Shown in pieces: positions 9,955-20,306 of a stretch of 64,000 nucleotides of DNA; within the stretch, counting starts at the first letter, position 1, and every line of letters begins with the position of its first letter. The translations under genes and the position numbers were made by a program. The stretch covers positions 61,438 to 125,437 of the forward strand of contig NW_007360612.1 of NCBI RefSeq assembly GCF_000192795.1. The letters run 5' to 3'. Source of the DNA: Vavraia culicis subsp. floridensis (lineage: Eukaryota; Microsporidia; Pleistophoridae). The notes under the pieces are model-generated. The model saw nothing but the letters and a program-made list of their open reading frames with translations. It was not told the origin of the DNA and searched no databases.

Positions 9955-10566
9955 TCAGTTTTCGTTTCCTTTTGCTCGAGCGCAGGTAACATCATCATTA
10001 GTTATCTGCATGTTGAACACTCCGTCATTTATGTGACCAATTCTGGTAATTGTTCTCTCACCATTCCTTCTAATCACATGGTATCTCTCATTAATGAAGT
10101 ACTCCATGCTCATTCTGATGTTGTAATTGTAGCTGAACACTTTTCTGTACAGAGTAACAAATACAACATGCAATCCGTTGCTATGCCTTATTCTATGCAG
10201 CTTGTTCATTATATGGAATATCGAGCTCATCTCAATGCAATCATCGAGTAAAACAAAATCTATTTCGTACAACACGATCAGTGCGATACCATGTTGTTTG
10301 ACCATGCTGTCCAACTTGTGCAGAATGAATGCCTCCATCTTCTCAATTTGACTTATTATTATGATAAAGGTATTGTTCAAGTGGTTGTCAATTTCTAAGA
10401 TGCTGTTTCCGTATTTTTTTGTGAGTAGGTCAGCGTATCGGTTGATGGGAAACGGTTTTACCGAAATGAACAGCGTTCTTTTGCACAGCGACTCTTTCAG
10501 TACAAGGTTGGTGCGGCCACTACCTTTTTTTCCAGCAATTTCTACTATACCGTTGTATTCCAACAT
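9955..10566 (-). CDS. Rad51-family (RecA-fold) ATPase, short paralogue
   Basis: 203 residues that begin almost at the P-loop: GIVEIAGKKGSGRTN (6-20), the form GxxGxGKT of Rad51/RadA proteins but with Arg18 in place of the catalytic lysine. A hydrophobic strand ALIVLYEIDFVLL follows as the Walker B counterpart, and the end has the Rad51-like run R-T-I-T-R-I ... F-N-M-Q-I-T-N-D. The short N-terminus (no HhH domain) resembles small Rad51 paralogues such as XRCC2 or Rad57-like proteins, which help load Rad51 in recombination. The frame is open upstream to 10686 but only from a TTG. The ATG at 10566 is chosen because CCCC lies 5 nt before it. The K-to-R change suggests weak or absent ATP hydrolysis. 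The exact paralogue is undecided. Confidence 0.55.
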   Translation of the reverse strand: MLEYNGIVEIAGKKGSGRTNLVLKESLCKRTLFISVKPFPINRYADLLTKKYGNSILEIDNHLNNTFIIIISQIEKMEAFILHKLDSMVKQHGIALIVLYEIDFVLLDDCIEMSSIFHIMNKLHRIRHSNGLHVVFVTLYRKVFSYNYNIRMSMEYFINERYHVIRRNGERTITRIGHINDGVFNMQITNDDVTCARAKGNEN

Positions 10567-11860
10567 ACCGTGGGGATGTGCAAGGATTGCCTGTTTGGCC
10601 AACAATAAATATTTTGAACAGCGGGCAGGGCGTAAAGCGGTTGGTAACAAAAATGTGTTGTTCAGGTGTTGTTGTAGAGAAGGCAAACGAACATACTATC
10701 GAAAAAGTGGTTGGCCTGTTAAACAGTAGAACGGCCGTATATTAATCGTGTGGTTGGTAGCAAAACGGTTTGAAAAGTTTTGTCACAAATTTTTTGTGTA
10801 CTCAAGCCGATTGTTCATCGTATCTGTTCTTGTACCTGTTGTACACCACAAAGCATTCCTACTCATGTGTTTCCGTGTTAAAACACAGTATGAATGATCA
10901 AAATTAACATTTCCAGTGTTTCTGTTCCTCTCTGCTGCACAATAATAACTAAATCGTTGCAAATGATATAAAGAATGAAAAGACCATTATTTTCACTGTA
11001 GTTTGTTCATTTATCTCTTCGTACAGCAATGAGATTCAATCAAACATACTTTCTGGTCTGCTGGGACTGAGCGTGGCGATGGCCTATAATTCATGGTACG
11101 AATTACAGTTAAGCGGAATCAAACATATTCATTTATCAAGATGGGATTAATAATTGTACACTACGGTGTCACAACGGACTTGAAAGACATTTGAATTGTT
11201 CTATTTGGAATGGTATTTAACATCATGTTACGTAGCATAGTAAGAATAGCATCATTTTCTACATCTCACTCAACACAGATCACTCGATGGTTTGAGAATT
11301 CTACCGCATTTTTTTGTCTTAACACCTCCACTACTGCATCCTGACCGTCTTCTCGATAGAAAACGAAGGAATTGGTGCATGGCGTTTTTACGAACAGGTT
11401 GTTGCAATCCAATTTGGAAACCAGCAGTTCCATCGATTTATGAACATATTAGCACAAAAGACACGAATTATGAGTCTGTGTGATGCAAAACATTCTCTTT
11501 TCGCTGTAAATAAACGTATATTACGTATTGAAACATAGCAGATAAAGGTTTTTGGTCTATCTGTGGCTGGCGGACAAATGAGACTCAGCAGCGCTGAGCC
11601 ATTCTTGGTTTTGCAAAGCATTCGTGCGTATCATTCGGCAGTATGACGTAACTGCCTGTTCTTATGAATATTCAATGCATCAACATATACCAGAACTATT
11701 GGGGTCACAGGTCCTTAACGTTAGATGTAGAACTTCCAGCATATTTATTTGATCCCTCTGGACAGATCGTAGCCTGTAATTCATGAACAAGCGTTTTATT
11801 AGCATTCTCATATAAATCGCACTTTATCAGTACGAAATAAAAAACACCCAGAGACAACAA
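10567..11860. other. intergenic with a small Helitron-like relic
   Basis: No intact gene. Around 11040-11098 the sequence matches the start of the Helitron ORF at 61.3 kb (see the separate entry). Weak open frames at 11292-11483 (+) and 11388-11621 (-) overlap each other and have no start signal. The part next to 11860 is the glutaredoxin promoter. Confidence 0.45.
11040..11098 (-). repeat. short relic similar to the Helitron N-terminal coding region
   Basis: The core TTCTGGTCTGCTG followed by a GAC-GA-GTGG pattern and an ATG in reverse orientation is shared with 61340-61386 and 58340-58390. On the minus strand it reads as a degenerate form of the same first 15-20 codons, including an ADQK stretch. 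Only about 60 bases can be aligned by eye, so this is either a small fragment or the edge of a more diverged copy. Confidence 0.4.
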
Positions 11861-12142
11861 ATGGCAGAGATCCTCAAAACCGATATTTTCCCGAAAATCA
11901 ACGAGGTTAAAGAAGAAAAGCGCAACATTCTCATAGGATTTAAGGAGTGTCCCTATTGTGTTCGTGCAGAGGAGATTTTGGAACTGAGAAAAATTGAGTA
12001 CGTGTACGTTTATAGGGACAAAGAAAAGGAGCTTGAAGACGAGATAAAAAAATGCTATGGTCATGAAACGTACCCGATGATTTTTATCGATGGTGAGTTT
12101 GTGGGCGGATGTGCTGAATTGAAAGATAGGTACAATTGTTAG
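11861..12142 (+). CDS. glutaredoxin (dithiol, CPYC)
   Basis: 93 residues, the normal size of a single-domain glutaredoxin. It has the dithiol active site CPYC (31-34), a TYP motif with the cis-proline after the central helix, and the GG segment VGGCAEL that binds glutathione. It reduces protein disulfides and glutathione mixed disulfides in the cytosol. No targeting signal is visible. CCC lies about 14 nt before the ATG. An AATAAATAA sequence about 12 nt after the stop is a likely poly(A) signal. Confidence 0.9.
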   Translation: MAEILKTDIFPKINEVKEEKRNILIGFKECPYCVRAEEILELRKIEYVYVYRDKEKELEDEIKKCYGHETYPMIFIDGEFVGGCAELKDRYNC

Positions 12143-12189
12143 GAGTACCGCTTAATAAATAAGATTAGTTGTGAAAAATGGATTGAACG

Positions 12190-12765
12190 ATGAAGAAAAT
12201 ACTGCGCTGCTCAATGCTGGCAGTTTTAGTGTAAGAACTTTTATATTGCGCTAGTGCATATGCAGAGTATTTGTTGTGCCGCACCATTTCAGTAGTATCT
12301 CTTCACTATTATATTCTCAGCAGTTTCTTATTTTGTGGTGGAGTGGCTTTATCTGCGTTTTTGGGAGTATGTTGGCTGCGAATAAGACGAAAGTTCGACA
12401 GTAAAGCTAAAACCTGTCTTTCAGAGGCAGAGATTCAGAGCTGTGATCTTTTCTTATCAAAAAACGGTAAAAAATGTTCAGAAAGTTTTCAGATTATTGA
12501 TCAAAGGGGTGTGCAGCAGGAAATGTGCAGTGGTAATTTGAGATGGCTGCCAAAGAGCGGTTACGTTTCTAGAGGGCTCAGATTACTCTTCATCGTAGGA
12601 ATATATGTAACATGGTTCTCTGATGGTACCCGGCCGCTAAGACACCTCGTGTTGAGGATAGAAATACATCACAAGGAACCAAGTTCCCTCACGACGCTAT
12701 GCAAGGGAATATCTGGACTGATAGGTTCTAAAAAGGTAAATTTTATCGAAATTAATCAAAAATAA
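12190..12765 (+). CDS. small membrane protein split by an in-frame TAA or a 24-nt intron
   Basis: An ATG at 12190 opens a hydrophobic, signal-peptide-like start (MKKILRCSMLAVLV) that meets TAA at 12232-12234. The same frame continues open to 12765 but has no usable ATG. The stretch 12231-12254 begins GTAAGA and ends CTAG; removing these 24 nt restores one frame with about 183 residues and a completed signal peptide (AVLVAYAEY). The rest has one or two hydrophobic stretches (near 12300-12375 and 12580-12610), several cysteines and no recognised domain. Either this is a real gene with a very short intron, in the size range known for microsporidia, or a pseudogene with one nonsense change. There is no CCC start signal. 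Confidence 0.4.
12231..12254 (+). other. candidate 24-nt spliceosomal intron
   Basis: It starts GTAAGA and ends CTAG, and contains the only in-frame stop of the host ORF. It is a multiple of three, so the frame is the same either way; the intron idea rests on the stop and the splice-like ends. A clear branch-point sequence is not visible, which weakens the case. Confidence 0.3.
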
Positions 12766-14998
12766 CATTCTTGCCGTTTCTGTGACCAATCACTCGGTTT
12801 ATACCAAATTTACAAGGGTTTTTGCAAGAACAGTGCTAGAATGGTTATTTTTGAGAGAATTACTCAATCAACATAAGCTCTTGAGTTGCTCGGTCAAATT
12901 CTAAGCGTTAAACTACCTTATTGTTACGATCAAGCGTCATCTTTGACACATACCCCTTTCCTGAAAACTCTTTCGATCTTATCGATTAGGGGCACGCGCA
13001 ATACAACCTTGTTGCCTGATGTGGAATTGGTGCTTTTCTCAGGATTTGACCATATTATTAGCCACTTTATCATGTAATCAATGAGCAATCGGCTGCACAT
13101 ATCGAATGCCCACCAATGGCACCAAGTTCGAATTTAATTATTTGTTTTAAATACCGAAAAGGTTGTTTTAATTCGTCATGCATGCATTACACCAGACGAA
13201 GCGCTCTAATTTCAATGCTGAACTTTGTAGTGTTTTAAGGCATTAACTGTGCTGCACTTCGTGTGCATAGAGATGTTCATCATGTTTCATTACTGCAGAA
13301 TGCCAGTCCATGTGCATTGCCCATTTGTAACAAGCTCATAAGTTAAAGCTAGCTGTTTTTTTTTCACTTTTCACCGTCCACAACGCCAGGACATAGCTCC
13401 TCGTTCTTTATATGAATATTTTAAATGTATTTGCTGAGCAGCATCTCCTGTCCATCATTTCGAAATATTTGATTGATTAACTCGTTATAAAGCGGATTGC
13501 ACCGATTGTTTTTGTTACGTACTACAAAATTTGGGAACAAGGAGAGAGTTAATCATTTTTTGGGATATGGCAACCTAACACGTATGCATTATGCCAGATC
13601 GGCATCGTGCAGCACTTCCAGTTACAGATCATCTTTTGTTCGCTAATAGTCGTTTTTATATCTCCTGTCACATCAACAACACTAAATTGATATCCCGTGA
13701 TGTAGGAATTAATGCAGTAAGTGATATCAATTCAATTTACGTATTTATGTGCACAACAGATATTTCTAGTTTTGCTGCTCGGCAATTGCGATTTTTTCCT
13801 GTACGACCCGTTTTTCGCCCAGCAACTCTCCTGTCTTCGCGTGTAACAGAATTTACAAGTTGAAGTTGGAGACAGAGTCTGTTGCCAAGGCGTTGAGATA
13901 AAGCACCGATAACAAGATGGCAGAGCTCTGTAACTCGGTATTCATGTATTCAGCAACCGTTTAAGCTCAAAAGCAGAGCTCCTTGAGATTTGAGTCTCAG
14001 ATCCCAAATACAGCAAATATACTCTCTGAAAGGAAGATAATGATTGATAAACTATTTTAAACACGCTTCAGTATGGTTTTAAGGTTCATCTCCTTTATCA
14101 TCACTCTTCATTTATTACAAACAGCGCGCTCATTTTTTGTAAAAAACTAAATGATGTAGAATGTCAAAAAATATTAACTGATACATTAAATGATACGTGA
14201 TCATCGCGATAAACTAGCATTTTAACAATTTTTCCTAAAATAGAAACCATTTACTATTTCCGAGTTGATGGTTTTTAATCAACACGTAGCTATTCGAAAG
14301 ATGTTAAACAGTACGTATACCATGGTTCTATATCCGATATTTGTTCCTTTGTTATCAAATCGTATTTCCTTCAAAAATTTTAAAATAGCACGCTCCCTGT
14401 TACAGCATTCCACACCCAAAATTTAGTATTTTACCACAATTACAATTTTAGACAAAAATTGCAGCTTTTTATTAATCTAGAATTTTATCATATATGTGGT
14501 ATAGAATCAGAAAAATTTATTATTTTTGACCAGATCGCCACTTTCATACCATTTTTTAATGCCACAATGTATTAATCGTTTTCTACACCACTAACTAGGA
14601 TAGGTCTCCTTTGATCACTGACAAATAACAATGCAAGGCTCGCTCCTACTCGTTTTTAGTTCATTCATGAGAACGAAAATAATTGTTAATTAATTTACTG
14701 CGATGATTTAATTGATGTTTGAGAGATTTTCTTGCAAAGCAGGATGTAATTCGTAGTTAGAATGCAAGAAACGTATTGTGTGCAAAAGTGCCAGCATATG
14801 TGCCGGAGTATCATTAAAGGTTAATTTTTCCATAAAAACTGTACATGTTCAACAACACACGGAGTTCAACAAACAAGCACTGCAACCAGGAAATACCTGT
14901 ACCTGGCCGCCTAGTTGGTCCTTTTTTGATATCAAGCAAAAAGGAGTGCACAATTTTTTAGGTAGATAAAATAAAACTGGAAAAAGGGTGCATACCTT
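12766..14998. other. long AT-rich intergenic region
   Basis: No supported gene in 2.2 kb. Open frames at 12886-13077 and 13591-13863 (+) have no start signal and no similarity. The AT-rich stretch 14040-14600 has many stops in all frames. The last about 60 bases hold the promoter and the GGG start signal of the next channel gene. Confidence 0.5.
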
Positions 14999-16732
14999 AT
15001 GAACACGCTTGATACAAAGAACCCGGAGCAGATCGAAAGCCTTCTGGACGAACAAATATTCACCAAAATCGAGTTCCAAGAAAGAATTAATGATACGATA
15101 TGCCGTGTCCTGTTTTATTTCTTTGCGGGCTTTTTCCTTCTCGTGCTCAGTCTGGTGCCGTACTACTCGCTTCCCTATTACATGGACCAGCGAATTATTA
15201 GGCTTATTCTGTATGTGTCGTTCTACGTGTGCTGGTGCATTGCCTCGTTCTTCATTGCCGAGTCGCTTATCAGGCTTGTGCGCTTAAAGGCGTTCAGCAT
15301 ATTCTACCAGAGCAAGTTCATCATCTTTCTTTTCAAAAAACAACATTTCAGGATGCGTGTAATCTTTACGTTCATAATCTTCAGCACGTTGAACTTTTTG
15401 TTCCACAGGTTCCTGGGCCTTACATCGATTGAGGAGAAGTACTCGAAGTTTAATCACCTGCTCACGAAAATAACGGTTATGGCCGGATTAACATTCCTTT
15501 GTCTGTTCATATCGGGCACAATTGTTGATTACCTCGATTTCTATTCGTATCAAATGAATTACAGGAACAGAGTGAAACACAACAGGGAAGTGTTGAAGCA
15601 TATACAGAAGATAAATAGGGCGTTGCCCAGGGAAATCACTAACTTGGGGAAATACGCGGCACAGCTCTTCGACACCATCATGCATATGAGCCGCTCGTAC
15701 AATTTTGATAGTGGTGCAGAGAACAACACCTATAGTGAAGTGGGAAAAGGAGAGGAAGAGGCGAATGCAGAGAATGCAAGCGTGAAGTCGACTAGTCCTA
15801 AGGCAGGAAAGCCCGAAAAAGAGGCGGAAGCAGAAGAGGAAAACACCGAATCAGAAGAGAAAGTTAAGAAACCCGGAAACGAAAAGATTGAAAGACGAGA
15901 GGCCAAAAAGAAGAAAAACAACAGAAACTACCTGGTAAGAGAAGACTTTGATCGCTTGTTTTCAGAACCAGAGATTTTCTCGCTTTTCGACTTCGATCGG
16001 AACAACCTGGTGACACGCCACGAATTTATCAAGCGCTACATCGCGCTTTTTGAAGAACGAGAACGCCTCAAACGGGCCCTTGAACAGAACAGCAACAACA
16101 TGGTGAAGATCAATATTTTGATCTCGTCCTTGTTCGTTCCATTCATCGTTTTCATACTGCTCGTATTTACCGGTCATCTCCCATCGTTCCAAAACTCTTT
16201 CACCATGGCAGGCCTGGTCATATTTCCGTTCACATTCGCGTTCAAGTCCCTGGTAGAAGAAATTTTCACGTCCGTGATATTCGTGTTCTTCATTAAGCCG
16301 TTCGATTACGGCGACATCTTTTTTGTCGAAGGCAAGAGATACGAGGTCCTGAACATCGGTATACTCTACACCGACTTTCTTCTTGATGACAAGTTCATTA
16401 CGCTGAAAAACAGCTTTTTCAATGCATCGCAGATTTTCAACCTGAGAAAGTCGGACTTTATCTCCACAATATACACGTTCAAGTTTGATTACAAATCGTT
16501 TAAAGAGAATGAGCGGAAGTTTACCGAGAAGCTGGATGATTACTTCAACGATACACCGTCTAATTCGTACAAATTAGGCAACTACAGTGTTGACAGGAAC
16601 GTGATTACGATTACATTGGAGGTGAAGAATGTCATACCGTACCAAGAGATTGATACGCTGGAAGAACGAAATGATGAATTTGTGCTCTTTGTAAATAACC
16701 TGATCGAGGAGATAAATATTACGCAAATGTAA
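14999..16732 (+). CDS. EF-hand MscS-type mechanosensitive ion channel, paralogue 2
   Basis: 577 residues with the same plan as the gene at 7422-9068: N-terminal membrane helices (about 36-60, 67-92, 121-140, 156-175), an EF-hand loop D331, D333, N335, E342 (DFDRNNLVTRHE), then hydrophobic segments (about 372-391, 403-418) and the MscS core FFIKPFDYGDIFFVEG (430-445). It differs by a long, charged Glu/Lys-rich insert (about 240-308) between the helical bundle and the EF-hand, and it ends without the PPKK tail of paralogue 1. The EF-hand ligand positions are intact, so calcium binding is expected. A GGG lies about 10 nt before the ATG instead of CCC. An ancient duplication within the fungal-type EF-hand MscS family fits; the two proteins have clearly diverged. 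Confidence 0.85.
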   Translation: MNTLDTKNPEQIESLLDEQIFTKIEFQERINDTICRVLFYFFAGFFLLVLSLVPYYSLPYYMDQRIIRLILYVSFYVCWCIASFFIAESLIRLVRLKAFSIFYQSKFIIFLFKKQHFRMRVIFTFIIFSTLNFLFHRFLGLTSIEEKYSKFNHLLTKITVMAGLTFLCLFISGTIVDYLDFYSYQMNYRNRVKHNREVLKHIQKINRALPREITNLGKYAAQLFDTIMHMSRSYNFDSGAENNTYSEVGKGEEEANAENASVKSTSPKAGKPEKEAEAEEENTESEEKVKKPGNEKIERREAKKKKNNRNYLVREDFDRLFSEPEIFSLFDFDRNNLVTRHEFIKRYIALFEERERLKRALEQNSNNMVKINILISSLFVPFIVFILLVFTGHLPSFQNSFTMAGLVIFPFTFAFKSLVEEIFTSVIFVFFIKPFDYGDIFFVEGKRYEVLNIGILYTDFLLDDKFITLKNSFFNASQIFNLRKSDFISTIYTFKFDYKSFKENERKFTEKLDDYFNDTPSNSYKLGNYSVDRNVITITLEVKNVIPYQEIDTLEERNDEFVLFVNNLIEEINITQM

Positions 16733-17179
16733 AATAGTGAGTGGGACAAGGAAATGTGTACGGTGGAAAGGACAATTTTAGTAAACGATCAATAATCACT
16801 TTTGAAAAGATACTTAATGTTTCTCGCCATCATTTACACTTTCGTATGCCATAGCGCAAACAGATACCTTCCTGATCTGTTAGAACAGGTTAATCTCACA
16901 AGTCTGTGATTGCCAGGTCAACATACGGTTGATTTATTACAGATTTTCACCATATGCGGCCCATAGTGCTACGAGAATCAACAAACCTCTCCAAACCCAC
17001 ATATCGTTCACCCCGGGTAACAGCCCATAGCACCGGATATTTAACATTCCGAGGTTCGGGTGGTAGGCATTCTCGATAGGGAGAAAGCAGAAACCGATCG
17101 TATTCTTTGTATCGATTACTCTCAGACAAACTATACAACGATTCACCGCATAGACATTAGCAGTATCTCATACTGCACC
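16733..17179. other. intergenic, no gene seen
   Basis: 3' flank of the channel gene. Two overlapping minus-strand frames at 16937-17146 are mutually exclusive and look like chance. Confidence 0.45.
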
Positions 17180-17413
17180 ATGCTATTCTCTCTTGACCGA
17201 AAAGTGTTGCTTTCCTGCGTATTTATCATCAGTAGCGCATTATGTACCTTTCATAAATTTAATGTTGTGCAGTCTTCAGATGGGTTTGGACAAGATCTGC
17301 CCAGAACCTGTTTTCACACAATGACCGCCATAAATTGGCAGCAAATAAAGGGTATGGCATTCATACGGCGAAATCACTGCAAATACATCGAACCTTTTGG
17401 TACATACAGTTAA
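17180..17413 (+). CDS. small putative secreted protein (77 aa), uncertain
   Basis: From the ATG at 17180 the ORF encodes 77 residues starting with a basic-hydrophobic segment (KVLLSCVFIISSALC) that would serve as a signal peptide, followed by a hydrophilic part with two further cysteines. The frame also opens upstream from a GTG at 17060, which I reject as a start. There is no CCC before the ATG and no similarity, so this may be a chance frame. Confidence 0.3.
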   Translation: MLFSLDRKVLLSCVFIISSALCTFHKFNVVQSSDGFGQDLPRTCFHTMTAINWQQIKGMAFIRRNHCKYIEPFGTYS

Positions 17414-18346
17414 TCCTTGCGATGTATTTCCGCATCTGCTACGATACATCAGAATGCAAACTGAGAAATACCTTTAAAAAACTAAAGCATGTTTCAGTAA
17501 ATATGCGGTATAAGACATGCATCAGTTTCATGGTGTGTTAAGATAGGTGATAGTTTAGCAGAGATGCTTTAACAGTATAGAGGATGAAGATGAACACCTT
17601 CTGTTACAGGAAACGATTCTGATCTTATTTAAAAATATTAGGTTATATGCAACTTATATCGATTCACTTCCACGAACCAGGGCGTAAAGGATCCCTCTGT
17701 AATGATGACACGGTCACAGTAATCAACAAGAACGAGATTTTGATTTATTTTACGTTCAGATCGGGCCAACACGTTGATTCGCTTAGAACTTGTATTAGAA
17801 GAAATGTGTTTTAAGCATTGGTAGATCTGAGTCGGTGCGGGCAAAATACTTGAGGTAACAGGAACAATTGCTCACGCTTGGCATAGGTTCAGCCTTTATC
17901 GATGGTAACTGCGTTTGAAGCTGTTTGAATCGGTGGAAAACGACGAACGATGCGTATAAATGGGTGCTCTAATTCAAGCGGATTCTCCCATTGATCATCG
18001 TTGATGTCAACCACCAACAATGGTGGACTGCATCGACGAATGATTGCTGTGGCATTTTTGTTGAAAAAAGCTACCGCTTCCCTGGTGCTTGCGCGCCATT
18101 TTATTGGAAAGTGTCATCGGTTGTAGATTCGTGTAGGCCGCCACTATGACAGCGCGTTAAATAAAAGTAATGGTGCCATCTTCTGTTATTGCTAACATAC
18201 CGTGAGAACAGTTCTCAACCTCTTCGTTGCAATAATCATTTTTTGTTGTTCACCCACAACTCAACAAAAGTGCCGCGGAAACGACCCCTCAGCTAAAACG
18301 GTTCGTTTCAAAATTAATAAATAAAAAAAATAAAAAAATAACCCCT
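17414..18346. other. intergenic with a decayed coding stretch on the minus strand
   Basis: Apart from the relic described separately (17638-18120), nothing firm is present. The A-rich tract and CCCC directly before 18347 form the start signal of the TFIIA gene. Confidence 0.45.
17638..18120 (-). pseudogene. coding-like relic in two frames, no start codon
   Basis: On the minus strand about 68 codons read openly from roughly 18117 to a TGA at about 17901, including a segment like SPPLLVVDINDDQWENP. A second open stretch of 68 codons in another frame runs from 17844 to 17638 and has similar composition. Neither starts with a plausible ATG or a CCC signal. Read together they look like one protein broken by a stop and a frameshift. 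I do not recognise the family. Chance open frames remain possible. Confidence 0.3.
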
Positions 18347-18715
18347 ATGTCAATGTTTTTTGAAATGTCGCGAGTGTACCGCGACATTGTTGAGGAGGTG
18401 GGCCGAATGTTAGAAAACGAAAGCGATGTTGATCTCAAGAAGATACACGATTTGAAAGTAGCTTGGTTGAACAATCTTACTGAACGCATAGAGAGCCACG
18501 GGGACATCGTTCAGGAGCCTGTTGTGGAGAGTGCGAGCTGTTCGGATAGTGAAGACGAAATAAAGGGAAAGAACACACAAAATTTCATGATGTGCCTCTA
18601 TGACAAGGTGACGAAGAGCAAGTACAAGTGGCGGGTAAATTTTAAGCAGGGGTTTCTGAACATAGGTAATTCGGACTATGCGTTTTCCTTGGGCCAGGGC
18701 GATCTGGACTGGTAG
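18347..18715 (+). CDS. TOA1: transcription initiation factor IIA large subunit (TOA1)
   Basis: 122 residues with both conserved ends of the TFIIA alpha/beta chain and a very short linker. The N-terminal part (about 9-48) forms the four-helix-bundle half, with VYRDIVEEVGRML and LKVAWLNNL. The C-terminal beta-barrel part (about 80-122) keeps CLYDKVTKSKYKWRVNF and ends in the family's usual ...DYAFSLGQGDLDW. The protein binds TBP and DNA at class II promoters with the small subunit TOA2, which is not in this window. The acidic linker of larger homologues is reduced to about 30 residues. CCCC stands 1 nt before the ATG after an A-rich run. Confidence 0.9.
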   Translation: MSMFFEMSRVYRDIVEEVGRMLENESDVDLKKIHDLKVAWLNNLTERIESHGDIVQEPVVESASCSDSEDEIKGKNTQNFMMCLYDKVTKSKYKWRVNFKQGFLNIGNSDYAFSLGQGDLDW

Positions 18716-19227
18716 TAGTGTAGGGTTGTTATTTATACATTGTAAGACAAAAATAAAGAGATCTTTTACACATTATCATACAGCACTTCGTCTTTTGGTA
18801 TGCCTACCACGGTTTTGGTGCAGAATGCAACTTTTTGTCCGAGAAAAAAGACGAACAAACTTTAGCTCTTCATGTTCTTGCACCAATGCAAGAATCTTTT
18901 TTTTCCAATGTTGGTCTAGTGGTATTTTCTCAACTTTGCTCTTTTATCGCGCTACCAAAAATGATGTGTCGGATCCCAAATCAATTTTGTTAATGACCAA
19001 AACATTGAAAACTAATATATTTTTAAATAAATCTCTTTACAGCAAAAAATAAAACCAAGATTGAAGCGTCTCTTTAGCCTCACCTCTATTCTGTAACGTA
19101 AAGCCAGTAGTGCTAACTTACCAAGGGATCTCATCCCCAGCAAAGCATTCTTTGTCAAGACTCAAATATACCCAGCACAACCAATTTATTTACCATGTAC
19201 CCAAAAAAGATACTCGTGCCCGTCCGA
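18716..19227. other. intergenic between TFIIA and V-ATPase genes (convergent)
   Basis: 3' flanks of two convergent genes. The 124-codon frame 18678-19052 overlaps the end of the TFIIA gene in another frame and has no support. Confidence 0.5.
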
Positions 19228-19686
19228 TCACTTCAAAATAAGGAAAAGCGAGATCAGAAATCCAAACAGTGTTACCAGCTCTACAGCACTTAGCGTACAT
19301 ATAAAGATTATGTAGAAACCTTCTCTCTTCTCAAGCGTCAAATAGCACTTCTTGCATACCTCTCCAAATGCTATTCCGCTAAAATATGCGCTGCTCCCGA
19401 ACATCACACCGGCACCAAAGTGGCACATGCTTTCGTTGACCGTCATTGTTAAGGAAATTTTGTTGATTATTAACGTGCACAGTATAAGTGCATACACGAA
19501 TATGGTCGAGCCCATGATCACTGCAATGTACGAATTTGTAATGACCGACTTTTTGTTGGCCAGCGGTATAGCATGTACCGATGACTGTGTGATTGCCGAG
19601 CAGGATGCATATGAAGACAGAGCCATCAATACGACAGCACCCAATGATGTTATCAAGTATTTGTGTTCATCGAGGTCGAGTGGCAT
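19228..19686 (-). CDS. V-type ATPase proteolipid subunit c
   Basis: 152 residues, four membrane helices, the size of a V-ATPase c or c' ring subunit. The first repeat has SSYASCSAITQ, the third helix carries small residues (FGAGVMFGSSAYFSGIAFGEV), and the fourth has the proton-carrying glutamate in SAVELVTLFGFLISLFLI. The ring rotates in the V0 sector and moves protons into vacuole-like compartments. The frame could begin at 19743, but the methionine at 19686 is chosen: CCC is immediately before it, with AAATTC and another CCC upstream, and the longer N-terminus would add a basic tail not seen in the family. Overall divergence from the c consensus is marked, so c versus c' is open. Confidence 0.8.
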   Translation of the reverse strand: MPLDLDEHKYLITSLGAVVLMALSSYASCSAITQSSVHAIPLANKKSVITNSYIAVIMGSTIFVYALILCTLIINKISLTMTVNESMCHFGAGVMFGSSAYFSGIAFGEVCKKCYLTLEKREGFYIIFICTLSAVELVTLFGFLISLFLILK

Positions 19687-20306
19687 GGGAAAGAATTTGT
19701 GAGGGTGGCGGATATTACGAGAATAAACATTTTTAACCTGCACAGCAGCGAGACACCAAATTAAATATTTTTAATGGAACCGGAAGATGTGTTTTGCAAT
19801 ACAAGCGCGTGTATTCTGAGCTGGTAAATGGTTTTAGGGTCAAATTCTCGGTTTTTGGTCAACTTTTGCGGACTGATTGCAAACATTTCCGGCGTTCACA
19901 AGATTTTGGTAGAGTAGCATGTGATGGTCAAGGGTATAGTAACTATGGATTAAGAAATTTGCCATTAAAAGAAATCTGATGAAGGACTCAGCAAAATGAC
20001 TTTTAACAAAAAAGTGAAGATTTCATGAACAGTTCTCATAAGGATTAATACACGGCCATTTCCCAGCATATCTCTCATACATCAAATTGGCGCATGATTA
20101 TACGTCATCTATCAAAATTTACCTGTAAATATATTTACTGTTCACTTGCTCGTAGCGAAACAGCGTTTTCAACCGATACCGTTTCCTCAAATATGGGCGA
20201 GATAGGTGCATTCGTTGTAACATTTAAAACGAATGAGTTGCCATTATTATCGGTTCATTTCTTGTTCTCTTCCATACGGAAGAAGTAGGATCCTGAAACA
20301 GCAGAT
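19687..20306. other. intergenic, no firm gene
   Basis: Short open frames at 19794-19979 and 20094-20288 (+) show no start signal and no similarity. The left edge is the promoter of the V-ATPase gene. Confidence 0.45.

Noticed and set aside
12271..12765. 164-codon frame starting with TTG
   Set aside because: It has no ATG of its own; it is the downstream part of the interrupted ORF beginning at 12190.
18678..19052. 124-codon frame after TFIIA
   Set aside because: It overlaps the end of the TFIIA gene in another frame and shows no similarity.
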